From contig JASBZJ010000091.1 of NCBI GenBank assembly GCA_029983495.1, positions 1 through 8,133 on the forward strand: a DNA stretch of 8,133 bases. The letters run 5' to 3'. This document shows positions 1 through 6,799 of the stretch, one piece after another. Origin of the DNA: Porphyromonas sp. (GTDB taxonomy: Bacteria; Bacteroidota; Bacteroidia; Bacteroidales; Porphyromonadaceae). A program made the position numbers and the translations under genes. Below the pieces are notes generated by a model. That model saw only the letters and a program-made list of their open reading frames with translations. It ran no database searches and was not told where the DNA came from. Positions within the stretch are counted from its first letter, which is position 1. Every line of letters begins with the position of its first letter.

Positions 1-220
1 GGCTACCAGCTACCTTATAAACCACAATATTTGCAATGGCTATGCCCGAAATAATTCCACCGGCTTTGGAGGTTATGGTGGCTATGGCTTCGTTCGTTTC
101 GATGTTTAACACGTCAGTTGAAATATCGCCTTCTGCAGTATCTTCGGCCAAGGCAAGATTTATTATTTTATCAACGCTATCGAGTTGCGATGCAGAAAGA
201 TAGATTTGAGAGAAAGTCAT
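1..220 (-). CDS. nadC: Quinolinate phosphoribosyltransferase (nicotinate-nucleotide pyrophosphorylase), 5' part only
   Basis: The enzyme converts quinolinate and phosphoribosyl pyrophosphate to nicotinate mononucleotide, CO2 and pyrophosphate in the cytoplasm, the step that completes de novo synthesis of the pyridine ring. Only the first 73 codons are present; the gene runs off the left edge of the window. The visible residues match the family's N-terminal domain: the segment ALAEDTAEGDISTDVL (residues 23-38) corresponds to the conserved 'AL.ED.G.GDITT' signature, and it is followed by the beta-strand region ATITSKAGGIISGIAIA. The catalytic phosphoribosyl-binding barrel is not visible. The ATG at 220-218 lies 14 bases after the nadB stop, in an A-rich spacer without a clear Shine-Dalgarno site, so nadB and nadC are very likely one transcript. 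The family assignment is firm, but whether the gene is intact cannot be judged here. Confidence 0.9.
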   Translation of the reverse strand, partial: MTFSQIYLSASQLDSVDKIINLALAEDTAEGDISTDVLNIETNEAIATITSKAGGIISGIAIANIVVYKVAGS

Positions 221-234
221 GATTTTTATTACTA

Positions 235-1851
235 TTAGTTTGTTTTACCTATCAACTCGTGTTTTAGTTTTTCCTTTTCTATTATAGTATGATAAGCTTG
301 TTCGTTAGGCAATGGAGTGGGGTAATCGTCCCTAAAATGAACTCCTCGGCTTTCGGTACGTTCCAAGGCTGCTTTGGTAATCCATCTAGCCATATTAAGC
401 CGATTCATTAATGCCTTAGTTGTAAAATAGTTGTATTCCTTGCTACTGTTTATGAGTTCCTTTTTAAGGCTTTCAATTCCTTCTATAGCACGGTTAAGCG
501 AGTTGTAATTTCGTACAATACCAACCTCGCGCATCATTAAATCACCCAGTTTTTTTTGAATAGTTGTACTAGCAAGATTATTCCAAGGTGTGGAATGTTC
601 AGTTGGTGTTGCGTTACTGTGCTGTAGATCATTTGTTGACGCTGGTAAGTGAATAGGAGAAAGTAAATGGCTATTATTGTGAATAAAATAGGCTATACGG
701 TAGCCCATAACCAAGCACTCAATAAGCGAGTTCGACGCTAAGCGGTTTGCGCCCATGGTACCTGTAGAGGCAATTTCGCCAACGGCAAAAAGGTTATTTA
801 TGGTGGTTTTTCCATTCAGGTCGGTAGCTATTCCTCCAACGGTATAATGGGCAGCAGGTGCAACAGGTATTTTATCGGTAAAGTCGATTTCAAGATTATC
901 GCAGTGTTTGGCAATTGTTGGGAATCGTTCCCGAAGAGCTTTGCCAGGTAAATGGCTTAGCGATAAATAAACATAGGGAGCATTGCTATGCTGTATTTCC
1001 TCAAAAATAGAACGTGCTACAACATCACGAGGTGCAAGTTCGGCCATGGGATGCTTGTCAAGCATAAAGCGTTTCCCCGAAGTGTTATACAGCTGTGCAC
1101 CTTCACCTCGAACAGCTTCGCTAATAAGAAAAGGAGGAACCCCTTCAAGGGAAAGTGCCGTAGGATGAAACTGGATGAACTCAAGGTCGCGGACTTGTAC
1201 TCCATAAGTAAGAGCTAAGGCTATTCCATCACCCAAGGCTGTTGGGGGATTTGTTGTAGAACTATATAGTGCCGCTGTTCCACCTGTTGCAAGTACAGTT
1301 GCCTTAGCATAAAAATTCTCCACTAGGTGTTGCATTGTGTCGTAAGTAGTTATTCCCTGACACACACCATCGTTAATTTTCAAGTCGGTAAGTAAGTGAT
1401 GATCAAAAATGGTGATGTTTGGTATTTTACGCACCACATCGATCATAAACGATGTTACTAACCGCCCCGTAGCATCACCCCCCGCATGTAGTATACGGTG
1501 ATGGTGGTGCCCACCTTCCAAACCCAAAGTAATATTTCCATTTATGGCATCGAATCGCATCCCCATAGCAATAAGTTCATTTACCCTTTTGGGAGCCTCT
1601 TCAACCAGTACTTTTACGGCACTGGGTATACAAAGTCCTCGCCCTGCTTCAATAGTGTCATCGAAGTGATCTTTGGGAGTATCGGTTTTGTCGGTTACGG
1701 CGGCCATACCTCCTTGAGCAAAGTAGGAGTTGCTATCCTCAAGTTGATCGCGTGCAACAAGGGCAACTTCCCCTTGTTTAGCTAAGTTGTAAGCAGTGTA
1801 TAGGCCACTTAAACCACCTCCTACAACAATATAGTCGAATGCTTTTATCAT
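235..1851 (-). CDS. nadB: L-aspartate oxidase (FAD-dependent)
   Basis: NadB oxidises L-aspartate to iminoaspartate, which quinolinate synthase (NadA) condenses with dihydroxyacetone phosphate in the de novo NAD pathway. The 538 residues are normal for the family. The N-terminal FAD-binding fold starts with IVVGGGLSGLYTA (glycines 11, 12, 13 and 16), followed by SNSYFAQGGMAAV (40-52) and EGGHHHHRILHAGGDATGR (112-130). Substrate and flavin-site residues of the fumarate reductase/succinate dehydrogenase flavoprotein superfamily are present: H229 in FIQFHPTAL, E245 and R248 in SEAVRGEG, R275 in APRDVVAR, H335 in HYTVGG, and R370 in ANRLASNSLIE. The C-terminal helical domain ends with ESRGVHFRDDYP (500-511), typical of NadB rather than of SdhA or FrdA. 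The start is the first ATG before the flavin fold, preceded by a weak AAAGAGA. nadC follows on the same strand. No defect is seen. Confidence 0.97.
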   Translation of the reverse strand: MIKAFDYIVVGGGLSGLYTAYNLAKQGEVALVARDQLEDSNSYFAQGGMAAVTDKTDTPKDHFDDTIEAGRGLCIPSAVKVLVEEAPKRVNELIAMGMRFDAINGNITLGLEGGHHHHRILHAGGDATGRLVTSFMIDVVRKIPNITIFDHHLLTDLKINDGVCQGITTYDTMQHLVENFYAKATVLATGGTAALYSSTTNPPTALGDGIALALTYGVQVRDLEFIQFHPTALSLEGVPPFLISEAVRGEGAQLYNTSGKRFMLDKHPMAELAPRDVVARSIFEEIQHSNAPYVYLSLSHLPGKALRERFPTIAKHCDNLEIDFTDKIPVAPAAHYTVGGIATDLNGKTTINNLFAVGEIASTGTMGANRLASNSLIECLVMGYRIAYFIHNNSHLLSPIHLPASTNDLQHSNATPTEHSTPWNNLASTTIQKKLGDLMMREVGIVRNYNSLNRAIEGIESLKKELINSSKEYNYFTTKALMNRLNMARWITKAALERTESRGVHFRDDYPTPLPNEQAYHTIIEKEKLKHELIGKTN

Positions 1852-1868
1852 TTCTCTTTACGAGGATT

Positions 1869-1909
1869 GTTCCCATGTTTGGTTACGATAAAATTTCGTT
1901 TTTGGGAAC
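1869..1909 (-). repeat. Inverted repeat in the nadB 5' leader (possible RNA hairpin)
   Basis: GTTCCCA (1869-1875) and TGGGAAC (1903-1909) are perfect 7-base complements. A second pair, ACGA (1885-1888) and TCGT (1896-1899), is nested inside and leaves a 7-base loop. The structure lies between the candidate nadBC promoter and the nadB start codon, so it would form in the nadB mRNA leader. A regulatory role is inference; it could also be a simple stabilising hairpin. Confidence 0.4.
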
Positions 1910-1911
1910 TT

Positions 1912-1926
1912 CTAGTTAATTACTAG
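1912..1926. repeat. Short palindrome at the predicted nadBC transcription start
   Basis: CTAGT (1912-1916) and ACTAG (1922-1926) form a perfect 5-base dyad with a 5-base spacer. It overlaps the transcription start expected from the minus-strand TAnnTTTG box at 1930-1937, a typical place for a repressor operator. No known NAD-repressor consensus is recognised in it, and the repeat is short enough to arise by chance. Confidence 0.25.
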
Positions 1927-1929
1927 GTA

Positions 1930-1937
1930 CAAAAGTA
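1930..1937 (-). promoter_or_regulatory. Candidate -7 promoter box for nadBC
   Basis: Read on the minus strand, this is TACTTTTG, an exact fit to the Bacteroidota -7 consensus TAnnTTTG. It would put the transcription start near 1923 and give a nadB leader of about 70 bases. No proper -33 TTG is found at the usual distance; the nearest is a TTA around 1954-1956. The box therefore rests on the -7 element and its position only. Confidence 0.45.
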
Positions 1938-2090
1938 TCAATTTAAATGCTTATAACAGCTTAATAGTAAGGTGCAAGCTACTTTTATTGCCAATTATTG
2001 TGTTTGTTTGTAATGTTGAGTTTGCAAAAATGCCTTTATTAGCCTTTGTAATTGATAATATTCCAGACTCTACTTCATTTCAGTAATAGC

Positions 2091-2161
2091 TCGCATTGTT
2101 CGTATTTCTGTTTCAATCGTGTTATATCCTTTCTAGAAATAACCCCATGTTACCAATGCGA
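2091..2161. repeat. Spaced 8-base inverted repeat upstream of the M3 peptidase promoter
   Basis: TCGCATTG (2091-2098) and CAATGCGA (2154-2161) are perfect complements separated by 55 bases. The right arm ends 6 bases before the candidate -7 box at 2168. The spacing is too wide for a simple dimer operator; two half-sites bridged by looping, or chance, are both possible. Confidence 0.25.
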
Positions 2162-2167
2162 ATGTTG

Positions 2168-2175
2168 TAACTTTG
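2168..2175 (+). promoter_or_regulatory. Candidate -7 promoter box for the M3 peptidase gene
   Basis: TAACTTTG is an exact match to the Bacteroidota -7 consensus TAnnTTTG and lies 26 bases before the ATG at 2202, predicting a leader of about 20 bases. The -33 TTG is not clear: only a GTTA at 2149-2152 lies near the expected distance. This is the best-placed promoter-like box on the plus strand. Confidence 0.55.
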
Positions 2176-2201
2176 GGGAATATTAAAATGAGCCTTATAT
2201 T

Positions 2202-4238
2202 ATGGATAACTTAGAAAAACTTTATAAGCGTTTTGTTTCGCCACAAACGCCTTTTGAAGCATACCCTTTTGATTGTATTGAAGATAGCGACTTTCGCGAA
2301 CTTATAGATGTTGCTATTGAACAACAGCGAATAACTATTGAAGAGATTGTAGCCAACCCAAATGAACCTACATTTAATAATACTTCGCTTGCACTTGAAG
2401 AGTCTGGAAGTGAACTAAATGCTCTGCTTGGTGCTTTTTACAATTTACTAAGTGCTAATGGTAGTGATACCTTGATGGAAATTGCAGAAGAAATAGCTCC
2501 CAAGTTATCGCAACTTTCAAATGACATTTTGCTTTCAGTACCCATGTTTAATCGAATAAAAAAACTGTATAATGATAAGGAAGCACTTTCTCTTTCGACA
2601 GAAGAACATCGATTGCTTTTTCGCCAGTACGAAAGTTTTACTCGCAACGGAGGTTTATTAAATGAAGACAAGAAACAGTTATTGCGAGAAACAAATAGTG
2701 CCCTTAGCTTAGCCACACTTACCTTTGGCAATAATATGCTTAAGAGTCAAAAGCAGTATAGGTATTATATTCCAATAAGCCAAAGTGAAGAGCTACGTAA
2801 TATTCCACAAGGTGTGTTAGAATTTGCCCAAAAGCGTGCAATGGCTGAGCGAGGTTTAGATGGGTATTTGTTTACACTCGATGCCCCCGAGTATGTAGCA
2901 ATTATGAAATATGCCCACGGAGCTGAATTAAGAAAGAAATTTTATTTGGCTAAAATGAGGGTTGCTTACAGTAATGACGTGTACAACAACGAGTACTTAA
3001 TCCGCCGTATTGTAAACTTGAGATTGAAAAAGGCAAAGCTTTTAGGGTTTAATAGTTATGCCGAGTATGTATTAGCTACTAAAATGCTAAACACACCCGA
3101 AAAGGTGTGGAATTTACTTAATGACCTTCAGCAAGCTTCAAGATGTAAAGCAACAGCTGAGCTAGCTGAACTAGAACAGATAAAAGGAGACAAGCTTAAC
3201 CCTTGGGATGTGAACTATTACTTTGAAAAACTATGCGACAAGTGTTATAGTTTTTCAGAAAAGGAGTTACAGCCATACTTCCCTCTTACAAGCACTATAA
3301 AAGGCGTATTAGGACTTGCTGAGCGTTTGTACGGACTGTCATTTACTCCTCAGTATGATATTTCAACGTACAACGATGAGGTAAAAGTTTATCGTGTTGA
3401 TGATAATACAGAAAAAGGATATATTGGACTGCTTTATCTCGACTTTTTCCCTCGCGAGGGAAAAAGAAGTGGAGCATGGATGAATAACCTTCGTGAACAA
3501 AGTGCTAAAAAGCGCCCCCATATTCTACTAGTGATGAACTTTTCTCGTCCACGTGATGGCGAGGAGGCGTTACTTTTACCCAGTGAAGTGCATACCTTTT
3601 TGCACGAATTTGGTCATGCATTACATGGTTTGCTTTCACAGGCTCGCTTCGAATCGTTAAGTGGTACAAATGTAACCCACGACTTTGTTGAGTTGCCTAG
3701 TCAAATTAACGAGAACTGGTTAACCGAACCTGAATTCCTAAATGGCTTTGCACGACATTATAAAACAGACGAGCCTATCCCCGCCAACTTGCTGGAAAAG
3801 TTTATCCAAAGTTCGCGTTATCGAACGGGGTATGATACGCAACGTCAACTGGCTTTTGGATTTTTGGATATGATGTGGCATAGCAGAAACATCCCTCTTG
3901 GTGATACTGATAGTTTAGAGCAAATCGAAAGCGAAGCTTTTGAAAAAGCCTCGGCTTTTGGCTCTTTACCTAAGGGGTGTTTAATGAGTGCATCGTTTTC
4001 GCACCTTTTTAATGGTGGTTACGCTGCGGGTTACTATGGATATAAATGGAGTGAAGTGCTTTCGTGCGACGCCTTTTCTTGTTTTAAAGAACGTGGTGTA
4101 TTCGATGCTGAAACTGCAAGTCGCTTTAGGAAGAATATATTGGAAAAAGGTGATACTGAGGACGCAGAAATCCTTTACCAGCGTTATCGTGAAAAAGGAC
4201 CTACAGTTGATGCTTTGAAGCAACGTGACGGCTTTTGA
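2202..4238 (+). CDS. M3-family zinc metallopeptidase (peptidyl-dipeptidase Dcp / oligopeptidase A type)
   Basis: Enzymes of this family cut short peptides, either removing C-terminal dipeptides (Dcp) or cutting internally (oligopeptidase A), and so recycle products of protein breakdown and of signal peptides. The 678 residues match the usual 680-700. The zinc site is HEFGH (468-472), with H468 and H472 as ligands and E469 as catalytic base. The third ligand is E497 in DFVELPSQ, 28 residues after E469 as in thimet-type peptidases. The C-terminal substrate-binding segment GGYAAGYYGYKW (605-616) is intact. The N-terminal half is the long helical region of the family. There is no signal peptide, so the enzyme is predicted to be cytoplasmic. 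The ATG at 2202 follows a promoter-like box and an A-rich stretch. The gene stands alone and converges on tsf. Sequence inspection does not separate Dcp from oligopeptidase A specificity, so no symbol is given. Confidence 0.95.
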   Translation: MDNLEKLYKRFVSPQTPFEAYPFDCIEDSDFRELIDVAIEQQRITIEEIVANPNEPTFNNTSLALEESGSELNALLGAFYNLLSANGSDTLMEIAEEIAPKLSQLSNDILLSVPMFNRIKKLYNDKEALSLSTEEHRLLFRQYESFTRNGGLLNEDKKQLLRETNSALSLATLTFGNNMLKSQKQYRYYIPISQSEELRNIPQGVLEFAQKRAMAERGLDGYLFTLDAPEYVAIMKYAHGAELRKKFYLAKMRVAYSNDVYNNEYLIRRIVNLRLKKAKLLGFNSYAEYVLATKMLNTPEKVWNLLNDLQQASRCKATAELAELEQIKGDKLNPWDVNYYFEKLCDKCYSFSEKELQPYFPLTSTIKGVLGLAERLYGLSFTPQYDISTYNDEVKVYRVDDNTEKGYIGLLYLDFFPREGKRSGAWMNNLREQSAKKRPHILLVMNFSRPRDGEEALLLPSEVHTFLHEFGHALHGLLSQARFESLSGTNVTHDFVELPSQINENWLTEPEFLNGFARHYKTDEPIPANLLEKFIQSSRYRTGYDTQRQLAFGFLDMMWHSRNIPLGDTDSLEQIESEAFEKASAFGSLPKGCLMSASFSHLFNGGYAAGYYGYKWSEVLSCDAFSCFKERGVFDAETASRFRKNILEKGDTEDAEILYQRYREKGPTVDALKQRDGF

Positions 4239-4327
4239 ATACTGTGAGATTGCAATGCTAGAGTAAACTGTGCAAGGATCTCTTTTTATTGAGGAACAAT
4301 AATTATTTGATGTTTTACAATGCAAAG

Positions 4328-4360
4328 CCCCCCGTAAAAGGATTTAGCCTTTACGGGGGG
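4328..4360. terminator. GC-rich hairpin between convergent genes, probable bidirectional terminator
   Basis: CCCCCCGTAAAAGG (4328-4341) pairs with CCTTTACGGGGGG (4348-4360), leaving one bulged A and the 6-base loop ATTTAG. It lies 31 bases past the tsf stop on the minus strand and 89 bases past the M3 peptidase stop on the plus strand, where both transcripts should end. The tracts after the stem are not pure T on either side (CTTTGCATTGT on the minus strand), so its efficiency as an intrinsic terminator is uncertain. Confidence 0.75.
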
Positions 4361-4391
4361 AACCTTAAAAGTATGAGTTTTGAAAAGTTGT

Positions 4392-5216
4392 TTATTCTTC
4401 GTTGAGGTTAACTCGTTTAAAGTCTACTACGGTTAGTGAAGCACTTCCTTCCTTAAGGTATGTTGCAACATCCTTTTTGTTATCCATAATTAAGGCTTGC
4501 TTGAGAAGTGTATTTTCTTTGAAATATTTTTCAAGTGCACCTTGGGCAATACGGTCGAGAATATTTTCTGGCTTTCCTTGTTCCTGAGCTTTTTCGCGAG
4601 CAATTTTCAGTTCTTCATCAATGATGTTTTGTGGAACTTTATCCTCACTCACGGCTACTGGGTTCATCGATGCAATTTGCATTGCAACGTTACGTGCCAT
4701 ACGGTCGTCTACTTGTTCGTTAAACGAAACTACCACGCCTAACATGTTCCCTGGGTGAATGTAGCTAGAGGTAAATTCAGCCTGAACAAATTCATAGTTA
4801 CCAAGCTCCATTTTTTCTCCTGTGGAACCAATTCTATCGGTAATGTGATCCTGAATGGAACGTCCATCATTTAGTGGAAGTGCCAAAAGCTCTTCTTTAC
4901 TGGATGGTTGCTTAGCCATAGCCATAGCAAGAATATCTTGTGTAAGCTTTATGTGCCCTTCGTTTTTTGCTACGAAGTCGGTTTCGCACTGTAGCGAAAC
5001 AACAGCAGCAAAACCAGGTTGATGTGCTGCAAGTACGCAACCCTGACGCGCTTCACGATCGCTACGTTTAGCGGCCACAGCTTGCCCTTTCTTACGAATT
5101 ATTTCGATAGCTTTATCGAAGTCTCCATTCGTTTCGTTAAGTGCGTTTTTGCAGTCGGTAAGCCCCGCACCTGTCATCTTGCGGAGCTTTGCGATATCTT
5201 GAATTGTAATTGCCAT
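4392..5216 (-). CDS. tsf: Translation elongation factor Ts
   Basis: EF-Ts exchanges GDP for GTP on EF-Tu in the cytoplasm. The 274 residues are normal for the full-length bacterial protein. The N-terminal UBA-like domain (about 1-45) contains LRKMTGAGLTDCKNAL (11-26), the family signature. CETDFVAKN (77-85) places D80 and F81 as in the E. coli protein, where this loop disrupts magnesium binding in EF-Tu. Two core repeats of the dimerisation type follow, including MNPVAVS in the second half. The start is the ATG before AITIQDIAKLRKMTG; the common family start has the same spacing to LRKMTG. The gene follows rpsB after 61 bases and is the last gene before the convergent terminator hairpin, so it is probably expressed with the ribosomal protein genes. 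Confidence 0.98.
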   Translation of the reverse strand: MAITIQDIAKLRKMTGAGLTDCKNALNETNGDFDKAIEIIRKKGQAVAAKRSDREARQGCVLAAHQPGFAAVVSLQCETDFVAKNEGHIKLTQDILAMAMAKQPSSKEELLALPLNDGRSIQDHITDRIGSTGEKMELGNYEFVQAEFTSSYIHPGNMLGVVVSFNEQVDDRMARNVAMQIASMNPVAVSEDKVPQNIIDEELKIAREKAQEQGKPENILDRIAQGALEKYFKENTLLKQALIMDNKKDVATYLKEGSASLTVVDFKRVNLNEE

Positions 5217-5277
5217 GTTTTCTAAAAACTATTCTTATGTTTCTGTTGCATGTTATCGAAGGCTACCGTAAGAACGA

Positions 5278-6168
5278 TTATTCTTTAACATCTTCTTCGA
5301 GAGCACTCTCTGCTCCAGGTTCTTCTTGTTCCTGAGCAACAGCTTTTGCTGTTTGAGCATCAATTTCTACGTCTTTTACACGTTCTCGGCGTGCACCCGT
5401 ACGAGTTTTTCTTCCCGAACGCGAAGTCGTTTCCTTTGTTTCAGTTTCGGTTTGGCTCAATGTTTCTTCAGGAGCGGTTGCTTTGTATTCTATCAACCCT
5501 TCATTAATTGCTGCGCACATGGCTCCAACAATAGCTTCCACTGTGTCAACCGAGTCGTCGTTTGCTGGGATAACATAGTCAATTGGTTTGGGGTTTGCGT
5601 TTGTATCTACAATCGCAAAAATGGGTATCCCCAAGCGGGTAGCTTCCTTAACTGCAATATTTTCGGTTAAAACGTCAACAATAAATAAGGCTGCGGGCAA
5701 ACGATTCATGTCCTTAATTGAGCCTAAGTTCTTTTCAAGTTTTGCACACTGACGTTCAATTTGAAGTTTTTCGCGTTTATTGAGGTTATCGAAGGTGCCA
5801 TCTTTCTTCATTTTGTCGATTTGGATCATCTTCTTAACCGCCTTTCGAATGGTTGGGAAGTTTGTAAGCATACCTCCTGGCCATCTCTCGGTAACATAAG
5901 GCATATCTACCGTTGCAGCAAGCCTTTCAACTGGCTCGCGTACTTGTTTTTTTGTAGCAACAAAAAGTATTTTCTTTCCGCTAGCTGCAATATTTTTTAT
6001 CACTTCAGAGGCTTCTTCTATCTTGGCAACTGTCTTATGGAGATCAATAATATGGGTGTTATTACGCTCCATGAAGATATAAGGAGCCATGGCTGGGTTC
6101 CATTTGCGTGGCTGATGACCAAAGTGTGCGCCAGCCTTTAGGAGTTGTTCGTATGTTATGTATGCCAT
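5278..6168 (-). CDS. rpsB: 30S ribosomal protein S2 (uS2), with a charged C-terminal extension
   Basis: S2 binds late on the back of the 30S subunit between head and body. Residues 1 to about 228 are a standard S2: AGAHFGHQPRKWNPAMAPYI (12-31), RNNTHIIDLHKT (35-46), ATKKQVREPV (71-80), TERWPGGMLTN (93-103), and the phosphate-binding-like end DTNANPKPIDYVIPANDDS (188-206). The total of 296 residues is longer than the roughly 240-280 usual in bacteria because of a tail from about 230 on. The tail is rich in T, E and S, then basic (SGRKTRTGARRER, 251-263), then strongly acidic to the end (EEDVKE). It is probably disordered. The ATG is preceded by an A-rich stretch without a Shine-Dalgarno site. 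A 232-base spacer separates it from rpsI, suggesting a leader or an additional promoter. Confidence 0.97.
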   Translation of the reverse strand: MAYITYEQLLKAGAHFGHQPRKWNPAMAPYIFMERNNTHIIDLHKTVAKIEEASEVIKNIAASGKKILFVATKKQVREPVERLAATVDMPYVTERWPGGMLTNFPTIRKAVKKMIQIDKMKKDGTFDNLNKREKLQIERQCAKLEKNLGSIKDMNRLPAALFIVDVLTENIAVKEATRLGIPIFAIVDTNANPKPIDYVIPANDDSVDTVEAIVGAMCAAINEGLIEYKATAPEETLSQTETETKETTSRSGRKTRTGARRERVKDVEIDAQTAKAVAQEQEEPGAESALEEDVKE

Positions 6169-6400
6169 ATTAGCTTTTAGTTTACTTTCTTGTTTTGAAT
6201 GAATGGTTATTCTTATTTCTTGACCACAGGTCTTTCAATAGTTTGGTAGAGAGAAAGTAGGTGTTGTATTTTTAATTTCGAGGATTATCGCTCTTCTTAC
6301 AAGCAACCTATTTAGCTTAATCCATCCAACCTATTTCACGAGACGGGTAAACACCGTGATGTAAGCGAATTACCTTTGGACAAAGGGTATTTGTATAGGA
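6169..6400 (-). promoter_or_regulatory. Long rpsI-rpsB spacer, candidate rpsB leader RNA
   Basis: This 232-base non-coding spacer sits inside an otherwise compact operon. On the minus strand it holds several self-complementary pieces: CCTTT/AAAGG closing GTCC just after rpsI (about 6373-6386), a TCACG/CGTGA stem (plus-strand arms 6336-6340 and 6355-6359) with GGT/ACC nested inside, and GACC/GGTC closing TGT just upstream of rpsB (6221-6232). A 10-base sequence is directly repeated (listed separately). No exact TAnnTTTG box is seen. S2 is known to repress its own rpsB-tsf transcript through a leader in gamma-proteobacteria, so a comparable role here is plausible but is inference. Confidence 0.4.
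6304..6336 (-). repeat. 10-base direct repeat in the rpsI-rpsB spacer
   Basis: AAATAGGTTG on the minus strand occurs twice, at 6327-6336 and 6304-6313, with a 23-base period. The first copy follows immediately the strand of the TCACG/CGTGA stem. The function is unknown; it could be a paired protein-binding site in DNA or in the rpsB leader. Confidence 0.4.
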
Positions 6401-6787
6401 TTAACGCTTGCTGAACTGGAATCTCTTGCGAGCTTTGGGGCGACCGGGTTTCTTCCTTTCTACAACGCGTGGATCGCGCGTTACAAAACCAGCCTTACGG
6501 AGGATTGCCTTATCCTCAGGATTTATCTTAATAAGGGCACGAGTTATAGCTAGGCGAGCGGCTTCGCTTTGACCTTTAAAACCTCCCCCCCTTATGTTCA
6601 AATAAATATCATACTTGCCAACTGTATCGAGTTTCTCGAGTGGTTGACGAACAATTATTTGAAGGATTTTGCTAGGGAAATAGTTCTCGAAAGCCTTTTT
6701 GTTAACTACGATCTTACCGTTACCTTCCTTTAGGTATACGCGAGCTACAGCTGCTTTACGGCGACCAATTGCATTAATTTGTTCCAT
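6401..6787 (-). CDS. rpsI: 30S ribosomal protein S9 (uS9)
   Basis: S9 sits in the 30S head, and its C-terminal tail reaches the P-site tRNA. The 128 residues are the usual length. The N-terminus carries AIGRRKAAVARVYL (6-19), the signature GGGFKGQSEAARLAITRALI runs from 67 to 86, and the basic C-terminal tail GRPKARKRFQFSKR (115-128) ends in the conserved Lys-Arg whose arginine contacts the P-site tRNA anticodon stem. rplM ends 12 bases upstream, so the two are co-transcribed, as in most bacteria. There is no clear Shine-Dalgarno sequence before the ATG. The gene looks intact and unremarkable. Confidence 0.98.
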   Translation of the reverse strand: MEQINAIGRRKAAVARVYLKEGNGKIVVNKKAFENYFPSKILQIIVRQPLEKLDTVGKYDIYLNIRGGGFKGQSEAARLAITRALIKINPEDKAILRKAGFVTRDPRVVERKKPGRPKARKRFQFSKR

Positions 6788-6799
6788 GTAGAGGGCGAA

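Larger units (their letters stand above)
1852..2201. other. Divergent intergenic region nadB / M3 peptidase
   Basis: This 350-base AT-rich gap separates two genes transcribed away from each other. It carries a promoter-like box for each direction (1930-1937 minus, 2168-2175 plus), the inverted repeats listed separately, and no open reading frame or RNA gene that I can recognise. The central part, about 1980-2090, shows nothing beyond T-rich sequence. Confidence 0.6.

Noticed and set aside
983..1218. Overlapping plus-strand and minus-strand frames inside nadB
   Set aside because: They are shadows of the nadB coding sequence, with no family resemblance and no independent start signals.
2188..2214. 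Upstream ATG giving an 8-codon frame (MSLILWIT) that overlaps the M3 peptidase start
   Set aside because: The frame is very short and would begin only a few bases from the predicted transcription start. The full-length family N-terminus begins at 2202. It is probably chance.
3981..4325. Minus-strand frame of 114 codons across the end of the M3 peptidase gene
   Set aside because: It is antisense to a strongly conserved coding region, rich in Cys, Ser and Thr with no recognisable domain. The GC-rich hairpin at 4328-4360 lies just before it.
5326..6141. Plus-strand frames opposite rpsB (114 and 126 codons)
   Set aside because: They are antisense shadows of rpsB, Cys/Phe-rich as expected from reverse translation of a Lys/Glu-rich gene, with no homology recognised.
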